A stretch of DNA of 36,846 nt from Allorhizocola rhizosphaerae (GTDB taxonomy: Bacteria; Actinomycetota; Actinomycetes; Mycobacteriales; Micromonosporaceae), in assembly GCF_003426775.1 (NCBI RefSeq), contig NZ_QJUG01000069.1:1-36846 (forward strand). Reading direction: 5' to 3'. A model generated the notes under the pieces. It saw nothing but the letters and a program-made list of their open reading frames with translations. It made no database searches and was not told where the DNA came from. The number at the start of each line of letters is the position of its first letter. Position 1 is the stretch's first letter. Of this stretch, positions 1-6,951 are shown in pieces. The position numbers were made by a program, and so were the translations under genes.

Positions 1-750
1 CGACCCGGTCACCGCCCCATCCGAGGCTGCCGCCGCATCGCCCGCCGCATCGCCCGCCGAGGCCGCCACCGCCCCATCCGACGCCGCCGCAGCAGAGCCC
101 GCCGCTTCGCCCGCCGAGGCCGCCACCGCCAAAGGCCAGGCGCCCGCGAGTGTGTGCAGCAGCGACAGCTGGGTCAGCAGCCGGCCCTCCCAGCCCTCGC
201 CCTTGCTCGGCACGGACGCGAGCGACCGCACGGCCGTGGCGAGCCCCGGCGCCTGCGCGTCGACCAGCCGGGCCGCCATGAGCTCGAAGTGCCGGTAGCC
301 CACCTGGTCGAGCCCGGCGATGCCGTGCCGCACCTGATCGCGCAGCCACTGCCGCAGCTCCTGCACGCCACCGGCGATGCGCTCCTGCCGGGCCGCGACC
401 GCCTTGGCCGACGGCACGCGGGTCGCGGGCGCCCTCTTCTCCGGAAACACCGCCCACTCCGGCGCGCTCGCGTCGGGGATCGCCCCCTCGACCCATGCCA
501 GTAGCAGCCCGAGCGCGTGTTTGCACGGGCTCTTGCGGCTCGGGCACGAACACTTGAACGCGGGCCGGCTCACCTCGACGCACGTCTTATAGGGAAGTTT
601 GCCGCTGCCCTTGCACAGCCCCCAGATCACCGAGCCGTCGCCGCCCGCCTCGCTGATCGTGCGCGACAGCCGCCGCGCCGCGATGAACGAGGCCGGATCG
701 GGCGCGAGCGCCTGAACCTGCTCGAAGCTCCAGCGGGACGGGGTGGACAC
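1..750 (-). CDS. SWIM zinc-finger protein, C-terminus cut by window edge
   Basis: The frame is open from a GTG at 750 through base 1, so 250 residues are visible and the C-terminus is missing. Residues 67-78 form a SWIM-type zinc motif, CxC-x6-CxH (C67, C69, C76, H78). The opening 'SFEQVQALAPDP' resembles the usual start of actinobacterial SWIM proteins. SWIM domains bind nucleic acid or protein, and in actinobacteria such genes often sit beside MoxR/VWA genes, which here would lie outside the window. The visible C-terminal end is a low-complexity Ala/Ser/Gly/Asp linker built on a 57-bp repeat. No Shine-Dalgarno is present, but TATTCT lies 6 nt before the GTG, suggesting a leaderless start. 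The domain call is good; the function is unknown. Confidence 0.8.
   Translation of the reverse strand, partial: MSTPSRWSFEQVQALAPDPASFIAARRLSRTISEAGGDGSVIWGLCKGSGKLPYKTCVEVSRPAFKCSCPSRKSPCKHALGLLLAWVEGAIPDASAPEWAVFPEKRAPATRVPSAKAVAARQERIAGGVQELRQWLRDQVRHGIAGLDQVGYRHFELMAARLVDAQAPGLATAVRSLASVPSKGEGWEGRLLTQLSLLHTLAGAWPLAVAASAGEAAGSAAAASDGAVAASAGDAAGDAAAASDGAVTGS
10..130 (-). repeat. 57-bp-period in-frame repeat in the SWIM gene
   Basis: A 24-bp stretch at 50-73 recurs identically at 107-130, and 'accgccccatccga' recurs at 11-24 and 68-81. The spacing is 57 bp, or 19 codons, so the repeat keeps frame and encodes an Ala/Ser/Gly/Asp-rich linker. It is probably an unstructured spacer that can change length by slippage. 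Confidence 0.6.
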
Positions 751-756
751 CGGGGC

Positions 757-762
757 AGAATA
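757..762 (-). promoter_or_regulatory. Putative leaderless -10 for the SWIM gene
   Basis: On the minus strand TATTCT is followed by six bases and then the GTG at 750. A TCGACA lies 19 bp upstream as a possible -35. Start of transcription at the GTG itself would explain the missing ribosome-binding site. Confidence 0.4.
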
Positions 763-803
763 GCGCGCCCCACCGACAAAATGTCGACCGATGCCGAATG
801 CGA

Positions 804-835
804 CATGCGGCCGGCGCCAAGGCGCCGGCCGCATG
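804..835 (-). terminator. Perfect 15-bp hairpin after the SGRxNP operon
   Basis: Arms 804-818 and 821-835 are exact reverse complements separated by two bases. The hairpin lies 7 bp beyond the stop of the small Tat-signal gene and before the SWIM gene. There is no T-tract, as is common for actinobacterial terminators. It should insulate the operon from the SWIM gene. Confidence 0.65.
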
Positions 836-842
836 GGTTATG

Positions 843-1013
843 TCACCTCGGGCTGGTGGAAAGCAGCCAGACCTCAAGATTGTGGACAGCGGCCGGGGAG
901 GCCGCGGGGCCCAGGTCGCGGGCCTGCGCCGCCGCCGGGATCGTCAGGGCGAGCGCACCGCCCGCGAGCGTTGCCGCGGCGATGAACTGTCGCCGGGAGA
1001 CTTCATTGGTCAT
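843..1013 (-). CDS. Small Tat-signal secreted peptide (56 aa)
   Basis: A 56-residue protein begins at an ATG preceded by an AAGGGGAA ribosome-binding site about 10 nt upstream. The N-terminus has a twin-arginine signal (SRRQFI) followed by a hydrophobic, Ala-rich stretch ending in a plausible AxA cleavage site near residue 30. That would leave a mature peptide of only about 26 residues, ending 'VHNLEVWLLSTSPR'. It is the last gene of a three-gene minus-strand operon, 28 bp after the SGRENP lipoprotein, and is followed directly by a strong hairpin. I recognise no family. It could be a genuine exported peptide or the stump of a longer secreted protein. The start, signal and operon position are seen; any function is unknown. 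Confidence 0.6.
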   Translation of the reverse strand: MTNEVSRRQFIAAATLAGGALALTIPAAAQARDLGPAASPAAVHNLEVWLLSTSPR

Positions 1014-1041
1014 CGCGGTCTCGTTCCCCTTTCGGGTGCGG

Positions 1042-1482
1042 TCAAGGAAGATTGTCGAGTACGTCCTTGGGAAGCCGTGGCTTCACGTCGTTTAGGACGA
1101 GGTTGTAGTACTTGCCTGCCGGGTCGGCGAGCTTCTCGTGTGTGCCGCTGCGGATCGAGTACACACTGTCTTTGGTCACCCGCAGGACGGGCTTGCCGTC
1201 GCCGGTCGGTGTGACCACGAACCCACGGAAGCCGAGCTTGGAATCCGGCTCGGCCACGGCCTGAAACTCCTTGGCACGACCGTCCAGGTCGCCGTAGATC
1301 TCCTCGGCCACACCGCTGCTCAGTTCGACTTTCGGATTTTCCCTGCCCGAGTACAGGTCCACCATCACGCCGTAGGCGCCGGCCGACGACGGCTTGTTCG
1401 CCGCGGTCGCGCATGCGGTCATGGCGGTCAGCAGGGCGGCCAGAGCGAGCAGGCCGACGCTGATGTCTTTGGATCGTGCCAT
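1042..1482 (-). CDS. Lipoprotein with SGRENP / LGFRGF signature
   Basis: A 146-residue protein has a hydrophobic signal and a lipobox-like end at Cys24 (AMTAC), so it is probably a surface lipoprotein. After a short linker, residues 40-50 read 'MVDLYSGRENP' and residues 83-89 'LGFRGFV'. The same two motifs, in the same order and at similar spacing, occur in the N-terminal domain of the upstream gene product (VELDVFSGRPNP and LGYRGFI). The two are therefore likely paralogues of one domain, here on its own. The GAGGTGA ribosome-binding site overlaps the upstream stop codon and only 7 bp separate the genes, so translation is probably coupled. I know no function for the family. The C-terminus 'PRLPKDVLDNLP' looks complete. 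Confidence 0.75.
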   Translation of the reverse strand: MARSKDISVGLLALAALLTAMTACATAANKPSSAGAYGVMVDLYSGRENPKVELSSGVAEEIYGDLDGRAKEFQAVAEPDSKLGFRGFVVTPTGDGKPVLRVTKDSVYSIRSGTHEKLADPAGKYYNLVLNDVKPRLPKDVLDNLP

Positions 1483-1489
1483 GGGCTGA

Positions 1490-2347
1490 TCACCTCACTG
1501 GGATGCTCCCGCCAAGGCCCCAAACAAGGCGGCCACCGGTATTGTAGTTCCCCCGGTCGGCGGTCACAGGCGCGGTAATGATGTTCCCCGAGTTGTCGCG
1601 GTTGGTGGCCGGAGTCTGGCCGGGCTTGTGGCACCAGCGCGACTGTCCATTGACGTCTGCGGTTTTGCGATACCAGTGGTAGTCGGTGCCGGGCCAGATC
1701 CACAGGTTTGACGCGATGCTGTGACCATTGCACGCCTTGGTGTATCCATCGCGGATGGCGGCTGCTTCGATGTTGTCCAGCGTCAGACTGGTGAACGTCT
1801 GGCCGCTTGCCCGTCCGGGCTGCGCGAAGGTGTTGGTCTTCCAGTTCGCGGTGTAGTTGTAGCAGTTGTTGTTGATCCGCTCGGACGTCACCGCATTCCA
1901 GAAGTCGAAGTTGGTCGAGCTGGTCGCATAGATGGTACAGGCGGCCAGCACGACGTCGCTGCGGAGCCCGATGAGATCGACGTTGTGCAGCCGCGCACCG
2001 GTGACGATCTGCTTTTCGGACTCCTCCACCGCGGCGTCGGGCACGACTCCGGCCGGTGTGGTTTCGAGCAGCCAGGACTCCGCGACCTTGGATATGTCAA
2101 GGTCGATGCCTCCGCGAACCCGGACCTCGCGATTGCCCGTGGCCGGGGTGCCGAGCAGTTTCAGTTCCGCACGGTCAAACCTGAGGATGAAGCCCCGATA
2201 GCCGAGCCGTGACTCGCCGGCCGTCGCGGCGAGCAGGGGGATGGTGCCGGCGCGCAACTGATCGATCAGTTCGTCGCGCTGTCTGGATGTCAACGTCCAA
2301 CGGGGATTGGGTCTCCCCGAGAAGACGTCGAGTTCCACGCTGACCAA
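1490..2347 (-). CDS. SGRPNP-domain protein with putative Cys/His hydrolase-like C-terminus
   Basis: A 285-residue protein starts at a TTG, fixed by a perfect AAGGAGG five bases upstream (2353-2359). Residues 1-60 hold the signature 'VELDVFSGRPNP' (4-15) and 'LGYRGFI' (48-54) shared with the next gene. The second half (about 158-272) is a separate domain with 'NNNCYNY' (Cys162), 'FAQPGRASG', 'DYHWYR' (His224), 'HKPGQTPATN' and 'TADRGNY'. A Cys in an N-C-Y-x-Y context followed about 60 residues later by a His suggests a papain/NlpC-like cysteine hydrolase fold; that is inference. There is no obvious signal peptide. It is the first gene of the operon that continues with the lipoprotein and the small Tat peptide. 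The gene is certain; the function is not. Confidence 0.75.
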   Translation of the reverse strand: MVSVELDVFSGRPNPRWTLTSRQRDELIDQLRAGTIPLLAATAGESRLGYRGFILRFDRAELKLLGTPATGNREVRVRGGIDLDISKVAESWLLETTPAGVVPDAAVEESEKQIVTGARLHNVDLIGLRSDVVLAACTIYATSSTNFDFWNAVTSERINNNCYNYTANWKTNTFAQPGRASGQTFTSLTLDNIEAAAIRDGYTKACNGHSIASNLWIWPGTDYHWYRKTADVNGQSRWCHKPGQTPATNRDNSGNIITAPVTADRGNYNTGGRLVWGLGGSIPVR

Positions 2348-2645
2348 CGCTGCCTCCTTGATGAGATCGCCTGCATGTCAATGCAGGACCTTGTCCGATG
2401 TGGACTCTGCAGCATCACCGACCCCGTCGCTCGACAGCCGCCCGAAACGCGGCTATCGCTGGACCTGCGCGGGGTCAAGGGGAGACAAAGAAGGCGCATA
2501 TTCCCCGTGATGCCCTGATGTAAGGCCGTCGATTGCCATCGACAGACAGAGCATTATCGATCGACTCCATGAACGCCATAGTTTCGCCGGGCGGGAATCC
2601 GAAAATTGTGTCGCATGGGCGACAGGCGTGCGGGAACATGTGCCG
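2348..2645. other. Divergent intergenic region
   Basis: About 300 bp lie between the minus-strand SGRPNP operon and the plus-strand phosphotransferase gene. Both promoters should be here. Apart from the AAGGAGG site I see only a weak TTGCCA-N16-TATCGA pair (2533-2560, plus strand) and no convincing gene. Confidence 0.5.
2353..2359 (-). promoter_or_regulatory. AAGGAGG ribosome-binding site fixing a TTG start
   Basis: A perfect anti-16S match sits five bases before the TTG at 2347, with no competing ATG or GTG near it. It decides the start of the SGRPNP gene. Confidence 0.8.
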
Positions 2646-3503
2646 ATGAGCACGAGCGCACCGTTGGCCATCGGCGGCAACCGTCTACTATGGACGCAGC
2701 TGCCCGAGCCGCTCCGACACGAGATCGAGCACGGCGTCGGCGGCACGGTCGCCCGCGCGATCAGCCGGCCGGGCGGTTTCTCGCCAGGCCTGGCGTCCGT
2801 GCTTGAGCTCGATACGGGCGCGAGGGTGTTCGCCAAGGCGGTGAGCATGCAGCGCAACGAGTTCACGGCAGCCGCCATCCGCTGCGAGACCCAGGTGCTG
2901 GAGAGGCTGCCCGCGCACCTGCCCGCGCCCCGGCCCCGTTGGAACTACGACGACGGCGAGTGGGTCGTGCTCGTCACCGACGCCGTGGAGGGGCACAACC
3001 CCGCCCAGCCGTGGCAACCCGCCGAGCTGAAAATTTTCCTAGACGCGGCAACGGTTCTGGCCGAGCTGCTCACGCCCGGCCCGTTCGACGCTCCGAAGCT
3101 TGCCGACGCGACCGAGTTCCACGTCGACGGCTGGCAGGAGGCGACAGCGGGCGACACACTCCTGCACGGCGATCTGCGCTCCGACAACTTCCTCATCACC
3201 GAGACCGGGTTCACGGTTGTCGACTGGCCGTCCGTCTGCCTTGGCGCGCCCTGGCTCGACCTGCTCATCTCGCTGCCCAGCGTCGCGATGCACGGCGGTG
3301 GCGACCCGGAGGAGATCTGGTCGGCCCACCCGCTGAGCCGCGGCGTCGACCCCGGCGCGGTCGACATCGTCCTGCGCGGCACGGCGAAGTTCTTCCTGGA
3401 CCGGTCCCGCGAACCCATCCCGCCGCTGCTGCCGACCATCCGCGATTTCCAACGCGCCCAGGGCGAAATCGCCGAGCAATGGCTACGAGCGCGCAGCCGC
3501 TAG
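2646..3503 (+). CDS. APH-family phosphotransferase (antibiotic/choline kinase-like)
   Basis: A 285-residue protein of the aminoglycoside phosphotransferase/choline kinase superfamily, which transfers phosphate from ATP to a small molecule. Visible are a lysine in the N-lobe strand (FAKAV, K64), the catalytic loop 'HGDLRSDN' at 174-181 (H174, D176, N181) and the metal-binding 'VVDW' (D193). The substrate cannot be told; many actinobacterial members have no known one. I chose the ATG at 2646, whereas a GTG at 2628 would add six residues; neither has a strong ribosome-binding site. The stop lies inside the end of the convergent glycosyltransferase gene, so the two 3' ends overlap by 21 bp. Confidence 0.8.
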   Translation: MSTSAPLAIGGNRLLWTQLPEPLRHEIEHGVGGTVARAISRPGGFSPGLASVLELDTGARVFAKAVSMQRNEFTAAAIRCETQVLERLPAHLPAPRPRWNYDDGEWVVLVTDAVEGHNPAQPWQPAELKIFLDAATVLAELLTPGPFDAPKLADATEFHVDGWQEATAGDTLLHGDLRSDNFLITETGFTVVDWPSVCLGAPWLDLLISLPSVAMHGGGDPEEIWSAHPLSRGVDPGAVDIVLRGTAKFFLDRSREPIPPLLPTIRDFQRAQGEIAEQWLRARSR

Positions 3504-4715
3504 GGAATAGACCTCCCGCATGGTCGCGGCGTAGCGGGCGGGCGTGTGGGCCAAGGCCCGCCCCCGCGCCAGCGCCCCGAGCGCTTGCGCCCCAACTGGA
3601 TCGTTCAGCAGCCCGTTGATGGCGGCCGCAAAGGAGGAGGGGTCGGGTGCGGCCAGCACCGTCGCGTCGCCGAGCGCACCCATCCGGTGCAGCGACGGGT
3701 CGGCCAGCACGCTCGGCACCCCGGCCAGCGCGGCCTCCTGCAGCACCAGTCCCTGCGTGTCGGTCTGCGACGGGAACGCGAACACATCGGCCCCCGCATA
3801 TGCCGCCGCCACCTGCGAGGGCGGCAACTGCCCGGTGATCACCACGCGATCGGCCACGCCGTGCTTTGCCAGCAGCCGATTCAGCCAGCGGTGCTCGTAC
3901 ACCGCGCCGATCAGCACCAACTGCGCGCCCGGCACCCGCGCGAACGCCGGGATCAGCAGTTCGATGCCCTTCTCCCGGTTGACCCGCCCCACGAAAAGCA
4001 CCACGCGACCCGAAAGCCCATGGCGCGCACGGAAATCCGCGACCGCCTGGGCCGGGGCGGGTCGCTGCGGGACGGCAGCGGGTACCAGAAAAATTTTGGC
4101 GGAAGGAAGCTTGACGCGCGACAGCACGGCCGGCGTAGGCACGACGACCGCGTTGGCGTCGCCGAGCAGCAGCTGGTTGGCGGCATCCAGGATTTCATGC
4201 CGCGTCCCGGCCTTCAGCCGCGGCGCGCCCAGCCGCCGGGCATACAATTCATATAAAATCTTTAATGCCTTTGCCGGTACCCGATAAGCGTCCGCATATG
4301 CGTGCAAGTCCGTGTGATAGGTCTGCACCAGGGGCAGCCCGAGCCGACGCGCGGTCAGAACCCCCAGCAGCCCAACGGGTCCCGGCGTGTGCACGTGGAT
4401 CAGCTGCGGCCCCCACTCGGCGACCCGGCGCACGTGACGGCTCATCGGCCACGCACCCAGGCGCAGGTTGGCCACACCGCACGGCATCGAGGCAACGGTC
4501 AACAGGTCGGCCCGCTCGGGATGGTCCGGGTGGCGCGGCGCCACGATCAGCCCGGAGCAGCCGTCCACGCCGAGTGCGTCCTTGAGCGTGTGCAGCGAGG
4601 CCACCACGCCGTCTCGCCGGGGCAGGTATGTGTCGGTGAAGTGGGCGACCCGCTGGATGTTCACGATTGACGACGTCGCGGTCACCGGCGCGGCGGCGTG
4701 CGCATTTAGCGTCAT
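3483..4715 (-). CDS. GT4-family glycosyltransferase
   Basis: A 410-residue retaining glycosyltransferase of the GT-B fold, resembling the actinobacterial mannosyltransferases that act on lipid or phosphatidylinositol acceptors. The N-terminal half holds 'HFTDTYLPRRDGV' (25-37) and 'HVHTPGPVG' (107-115). The C-terminal half has the sugar-nucleotide loop 'FVGRVNREKG' (241-250) and the D-x7-E pair in 'TDTQGLVLQEA' (D319, E327) that contacts the donor. Its ATG overlaps the stop of the DedA gene as ATGA, so the two are co-translated. That pairing suggests a role in envelope lipid glycosylation or export (inference). The donor and acceptor cannot be read from sequence. Confidence 0.85.
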   Translation of the reverse strand: MTLNAHAAAPVTATSSIVNIQRVAHFTDTYLPRRDGVVASLHTLKDALGVDGCSGLIVAPRHPDHPERADLLTVASMPCGVANLRLGAWPMSRHVRRVAEWGPQLIHVHTPGPVGLLGVLTARRLGLPLVQTYHTDLHAYADAYRVPAKALKILYELYARRLGAPRLKAGTRHEILDAANQLLLGDANAVVVPTPAVLSRVKLPSAKIFLVPAAVPQRPAPAQAVADFRARHGLSGRVVLFVGRVNREKGIELLIPAFARVPGAQLVLIGAVYEHRWLNRLLAKHGVADRVVITGQLPPSQVAAAYAGADVFAFPSQTDTQGLVLQEAALAGVPSVLADPSLHRMGALGDATVLAAPDPSSFAAAINGLLNDPVGAQALGALARGRALAHTPARYAATMREVYSLAAARS

Positions 4716-5368
4716 GACCGCGAGCCTGAGCTGGTTGCATGTCCGTCCGCGGTCGCCGAGGTAACGTCGCGATTGCCACGTCGCGAACGCACGGCCATGA
4801 TGACCACGCCTGCGGCCAACAGCCCGACGGACGTAAATAGACCCAGGTGGCCATACTCGCGATAGGCGCTGCCGGCGAGCATCCCGATGGTCGTGTAGGT
4901 CACGGCCCACACGACCGCGCCCACGCCCGACCAAAACGCGAACCGCCGGAAGGGCATGCCCACCGTGCCGGCCACAAGCGGGGCGACCGCGTGCACCACG
5001 GACACGAACCGGGCGGGCACCAACACGCTCGCACCCTTGCCGTGCAGGTATGCGGTGGCGCGGACCCAGCGATGCTCGCCGAGCAGGCGCCCGAACCGGC
5101 TGTACCTGATCCGCGGCCCAACCTTGCGCCCGAGCGCATAGCCGCCCATCTCGCCCGCGTAGGTGCCCAGGGCGGCGGCGGCAAACACGAACGCGAACCG
5201 GCCGGGGGTGGAGGCGGTCGAACCGGCCAGCAGCACGGCCAGATCGCCGGGCACGAACAGCCCGATCAGCGCGGTGGTCTCGAGTGCGGTGAACAGTGAG
5301 GTGAGCGCGGCAAGATGGAGCGGATCCAGGGCGGCCAGCCAGCCCAGGACTTGATCGGCTATTCGCAT
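4712..5368 (-). CDS. DedA-family membrane protein
   Basis: A 218-residue multi-pass protein of the DedA/VTT family, whose members translocate undecaprenyl phosphate or phospholipids. The family landmark 'ETTALIGLFVPGD' lies in the first third, followed by 'GEMGGYALGR' and the amphipathic R-rich segment leading into 'GMPFRRFAFWSGVGAVVW'. About five hydrophobic segments are seen and the C-tail is polar. I chose the ATG at 5368 because a purine-rich GAGGGTGGGA lies just upstream and the protein then begins in the usual way; a GTG at 5464 is in frame but would add an atypical extension. It overlaps the downstream glycosyltransferase start by 4 bp. Confidence 0.85.
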   Translation of the reverse strand: MRIADQVLGWLAALDPLHLAALTSLFTALETTALIGLFVPGDLAVLLAGSTASTPGRFAFVFAAAALGTYAGEMGGYALGRKVGPRIRYSRFGRLLGEHRWVRATAYLHGKGASVLVPARFVSVVHAVAPLVAGTVGMPFRRFAFWSGVGAVVWAVTYTTIGMLAGSAYREYGHLGLFTSVGLLAAGVVIMAVRSRRGNRDVTSATADGHATSSGSRS

Positions 5369-5463
5369 AGTCCCACCCTCTCGGGCAAGCAGGCCGCAGC
5401 CAATGCGGGAAGCCCCGGAGAACCAACCTAGGGGATGCGACGTGCCGTAAGGTGGACTAGGCA

Positions 5464-5473
5464 CTTAGCTAAG
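5464..5473. promoter_or_regulatory. 10-bp perfect palindrome upstream of dedA
   Basis: CTTAGCTAAG reads the same on both strands and stands out as AT-rich in this DNA. It could be an operator for the minus-strand DedA gene. Evidence is limited to the symmetry. Confidence 0.25.
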
Positions 5474-5478
5474 GAGGT

Positions 5479-5589
5479 CACGACCCCGTCGACCGCATGC
5501 TGATCGCCCAGGCGAGGTCCGACGGCCTGACACTGGTCACCCGGGACGCTGATATCCAGAAATACGACGTCAGCATCCTGACGGCATAG
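5479..5589 (+). pseudogene. C-terminal remnant of a PIN-domain (VapC-type) toxin
   Basis: The frame 5479-5589 reads 'HDPVDRMLIAQARSDGLTLV' followed by 'TRDADIQKYDVSILTA' and a stop. This matches the last third of VapC-type PIN toxins, where D-P-x-D-R-M-L-x-A-Q carries one of the metal-binding acidic residues and T-R-D another. The frame is closed upstream by a TAA at 5470-5472 and no N-terminal PIN half or antitoxin gene is present. An orphan AAGGAGG (5471-5477) abuts the fragment, as if a deletion joined the gene's ribosome-binding site to its end. It is a dead relic of a type II toxin-antitoxin locus. Confidence 0.75.
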
Positions 5590-5590
5590 C

Positions 5591-5606
5591 TACGCAATTT
5601 TGCGTA
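5591..5606. promoter_or_regulatory. TACGCAA-TT-TTGCGTA palindrome upstream of the NarL-type kinase
   Basis: Seven-base arms with a two-base centre lie about 50 bp upstream of the kinase GTG and just after the PIN remnant stop. The position suits an operator, perhaps for the adjacent response regulator. It could also act as a weak terminator, though no gene needs one here. The half-site GCTACGCAA recurs upstream of the Trypco1 gene (9996-10004). Confidence 0.4.
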
Positions 5607-5640
5607 TGCCGCAGTGGACGCGGGTCGGGCACGGGCGACG

Positions 5641-5646
5641 TAAAGT
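5641..5646 (+). promoter_or_regulatory. Putative leaderless -10 (TAAAGT) for the NarL-type kinase
   Basis: TAAAGT is followed by exactly six bases and the GTG at 5653, with no Shine-Dalgarno. This supports the long N-terminus that includes the 93-bp repeats. Confidence 0.45.
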
Positions 5647-5652
5647 CGCGGC

Positions 5653-6951
5653 GTGCGCTATATCCAGCGGCTGGCCGAGTCTCGTGGCCGCAGGCGTCTC
5701 GCCTCGGTCTCCGCCGCGACAGCGGCCGACTCCAGGCCGCGTGACCTCCTCTCGCGCCTGCCGGGCCGCCTGTCTCGTGGCCGCAGGCGTCTCGCCTCGG
5801 TCTCCGCCGCGACAGCGGCCGACTCCAGGCCGCGTGACCTCCTCTCGCGCCTGGCAGGCCGGCTGCACCCGCTCCTGTTCGACACGATGTTCGCGGTGCT
5901 CGTGACCGTGGCGGTGATGGCGGGCTCGATTCCGGCCGGGCATGAGCAGGCCGACATGCGCCCACTGGACCTTCAGGCCTGGGCGCTCCTGGCCGTGGCG
6001 GGTCTTTCGCTGTCACTGCGGCGGCGCCTGCCCTGGCTCGCGGTCGTGACGACCTTCGGGCTCACGATGACATACGTCTATCTGCACTACCCCTACGGGC
6101 CGGTCTTCCTGTACTCGATGATCGCCGTGTACTCGGCCGCCGCCTGGCGCAGCACGGCCTACGCCCTGACCATGGGCGCGCTCACGATCGGCGGGCACCT
6201 GCCGTGGTCGTGGCTCGAATACGAGCCCGACAGCCTGGCCTTCAGCCTGTTCACCGCGTCCGTGTGGCTGGTGTCGCCGATCGCGGTCGGGATGGCGGTC
6301 AAGGCACGCCGCGAGGCCGACGCGCGGGCGCTGCTGCAGGAGCGCCGGCGGCACGTCTCGGAGGAGCGGCTGCGCCTGGCTCAGGAGGTGCACGACACCG
6401 TCGGGCACAGCCTCGCGATCATCAGCGCCAACGCGGGCGCGGCCCTGCACGTGCTCACCCGGACCACCCCGCACCCGCAACTCGAAGAGTCGTTGCGCGC
6501 CATCCGCACGGCCAGCGGCAGTGCCCTCGACGAGCTGCGGGCGGTGCTCGCGGCCCGCCCCTCGAAGGGTCTGGCGTCCCTGCCCGACCTCGTCGCCGCC
6601 ACCAACGTCAACGGCCTGCACGTCTGCATGTCCACAGTGGGCAGTCCGCGCCCGCTGCCGGACCCGCTCGACCTCGCCGCATACCGCATCGTGCAGGAGT
6701 CCCTCGCCAACGTCGTGCGCCACGCCAAGGCCCAGCACGCCACCGTGACCGTCGCGTTCGAGCCCAGCCAACTCACGCTGCGCGTCACCGACGACGGCGT
6801 AGGAGGCCCACCCGGCCCCGGCGGCACCGGCCTGGCCAGCATGCGCACCCGCACCACCAAGCTTTCCGGCACCTTCTCGGCCGGGCCTGCCCCCGATCGC
6901 GGCTTCGAAGTGCGCGCGGTCCTGCCCTACGAACCGGCCGGTACGCAATGA
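5653..6951 (+). CDS. NarL-type sensor histidine kinase with duplicated N-terminal segment
   Basis: A 432-residue sensor kinase. Residues about 78-215 hold several membrane helices. The dimerisation/phosphoacceptor segment of the HisKA_3 type follows at about 238-265 (RLRLAQEVHDTVGHSL, His247). The ATP-binding domain has an N-box (RIVQESLANVVRHA) and a G-box (DDGVGGPPGPGGTGL). It phosphorylates the response regulator encoded by the overlapping downstream gene (ATGA). What is odd is the N-terminus: residues 10-71 are two nearly identical 31-residue basic repeats ahead of the first helix, from a 93-bp tandem duplication. The leaderless-type -10 before the GTG argues that they are translated. A start inside the second repeat would give a more ordinary length. 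Confidence 0.85.
   Translation: MRYIQRLAESRGRRRLASVSAATAADSRPRDLLSRLPGRLSRGRRRLASVSAATAADSRPRDLLSRLAGRLHPLLFDTMFAVLVTVAVMAGSIPAGHEQADMRPLDLQAWALLAVAGLSLSLRRRLPWLAVVTTFGLTMTYVYLHYPYGPVFLYSMIAVYSAAAWRSTAYALTMGALTIGGHLPWSWLEYEPDSLAFSLFTASVWLVSPIAVGMAVKARREADARALLQERRRHVSEERLRLAQEVHDTVGHSLAIISANAGAALHVLTRTTPHPQLEESLRAIRTASGSALDELRAVLAARPSKGLASLPDLVAATNVNGLHVCMSTVGSPRPLPDPLDLAAYRIVQESLANVVRHAKAQHATVTVAFEPSQLTLRVTDDGVGGPPGPGGTGLASMRTRTTKLSGTFSAGPAPDRGFEVRAVLPYEPAGTQ
5680..5865 (+). repeat. 93-bp tandem duplication, two copies, in frame
   Basis: Copies 5680-5772 and 5773-5865 are identical except for three bases in their last 12 positions. The period of 93 bp is 31 codons, so the kinase reading frame is kept. 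The near-identity suggests a recent duplication or ongoing homogenisation. Confidence 0.9.

Noticed and set aside
1138-1578. Plus-strand open frame opposite the SGRENP lipoprotein
   Set aside because: It is antisense to a gene with a clear signal peptide, shared motif and coupled ribosome-binding site.
2533-2560. Promoter TTGCCA-N16-TATCGA for the phosphotransferase
   Set aside because: The -10 lacks the conserved final T and the distance to the start is not informative; one weak match in 300 bp is expected by chance.
3483-5426. A single long minus-strand frame joining the glycosyltransferase to upstream sequence
   Set aside because: The part upstream of 4715 is the DedA gene read in the wrong frame. 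The ATGA overlap and motifs show two separate genes.
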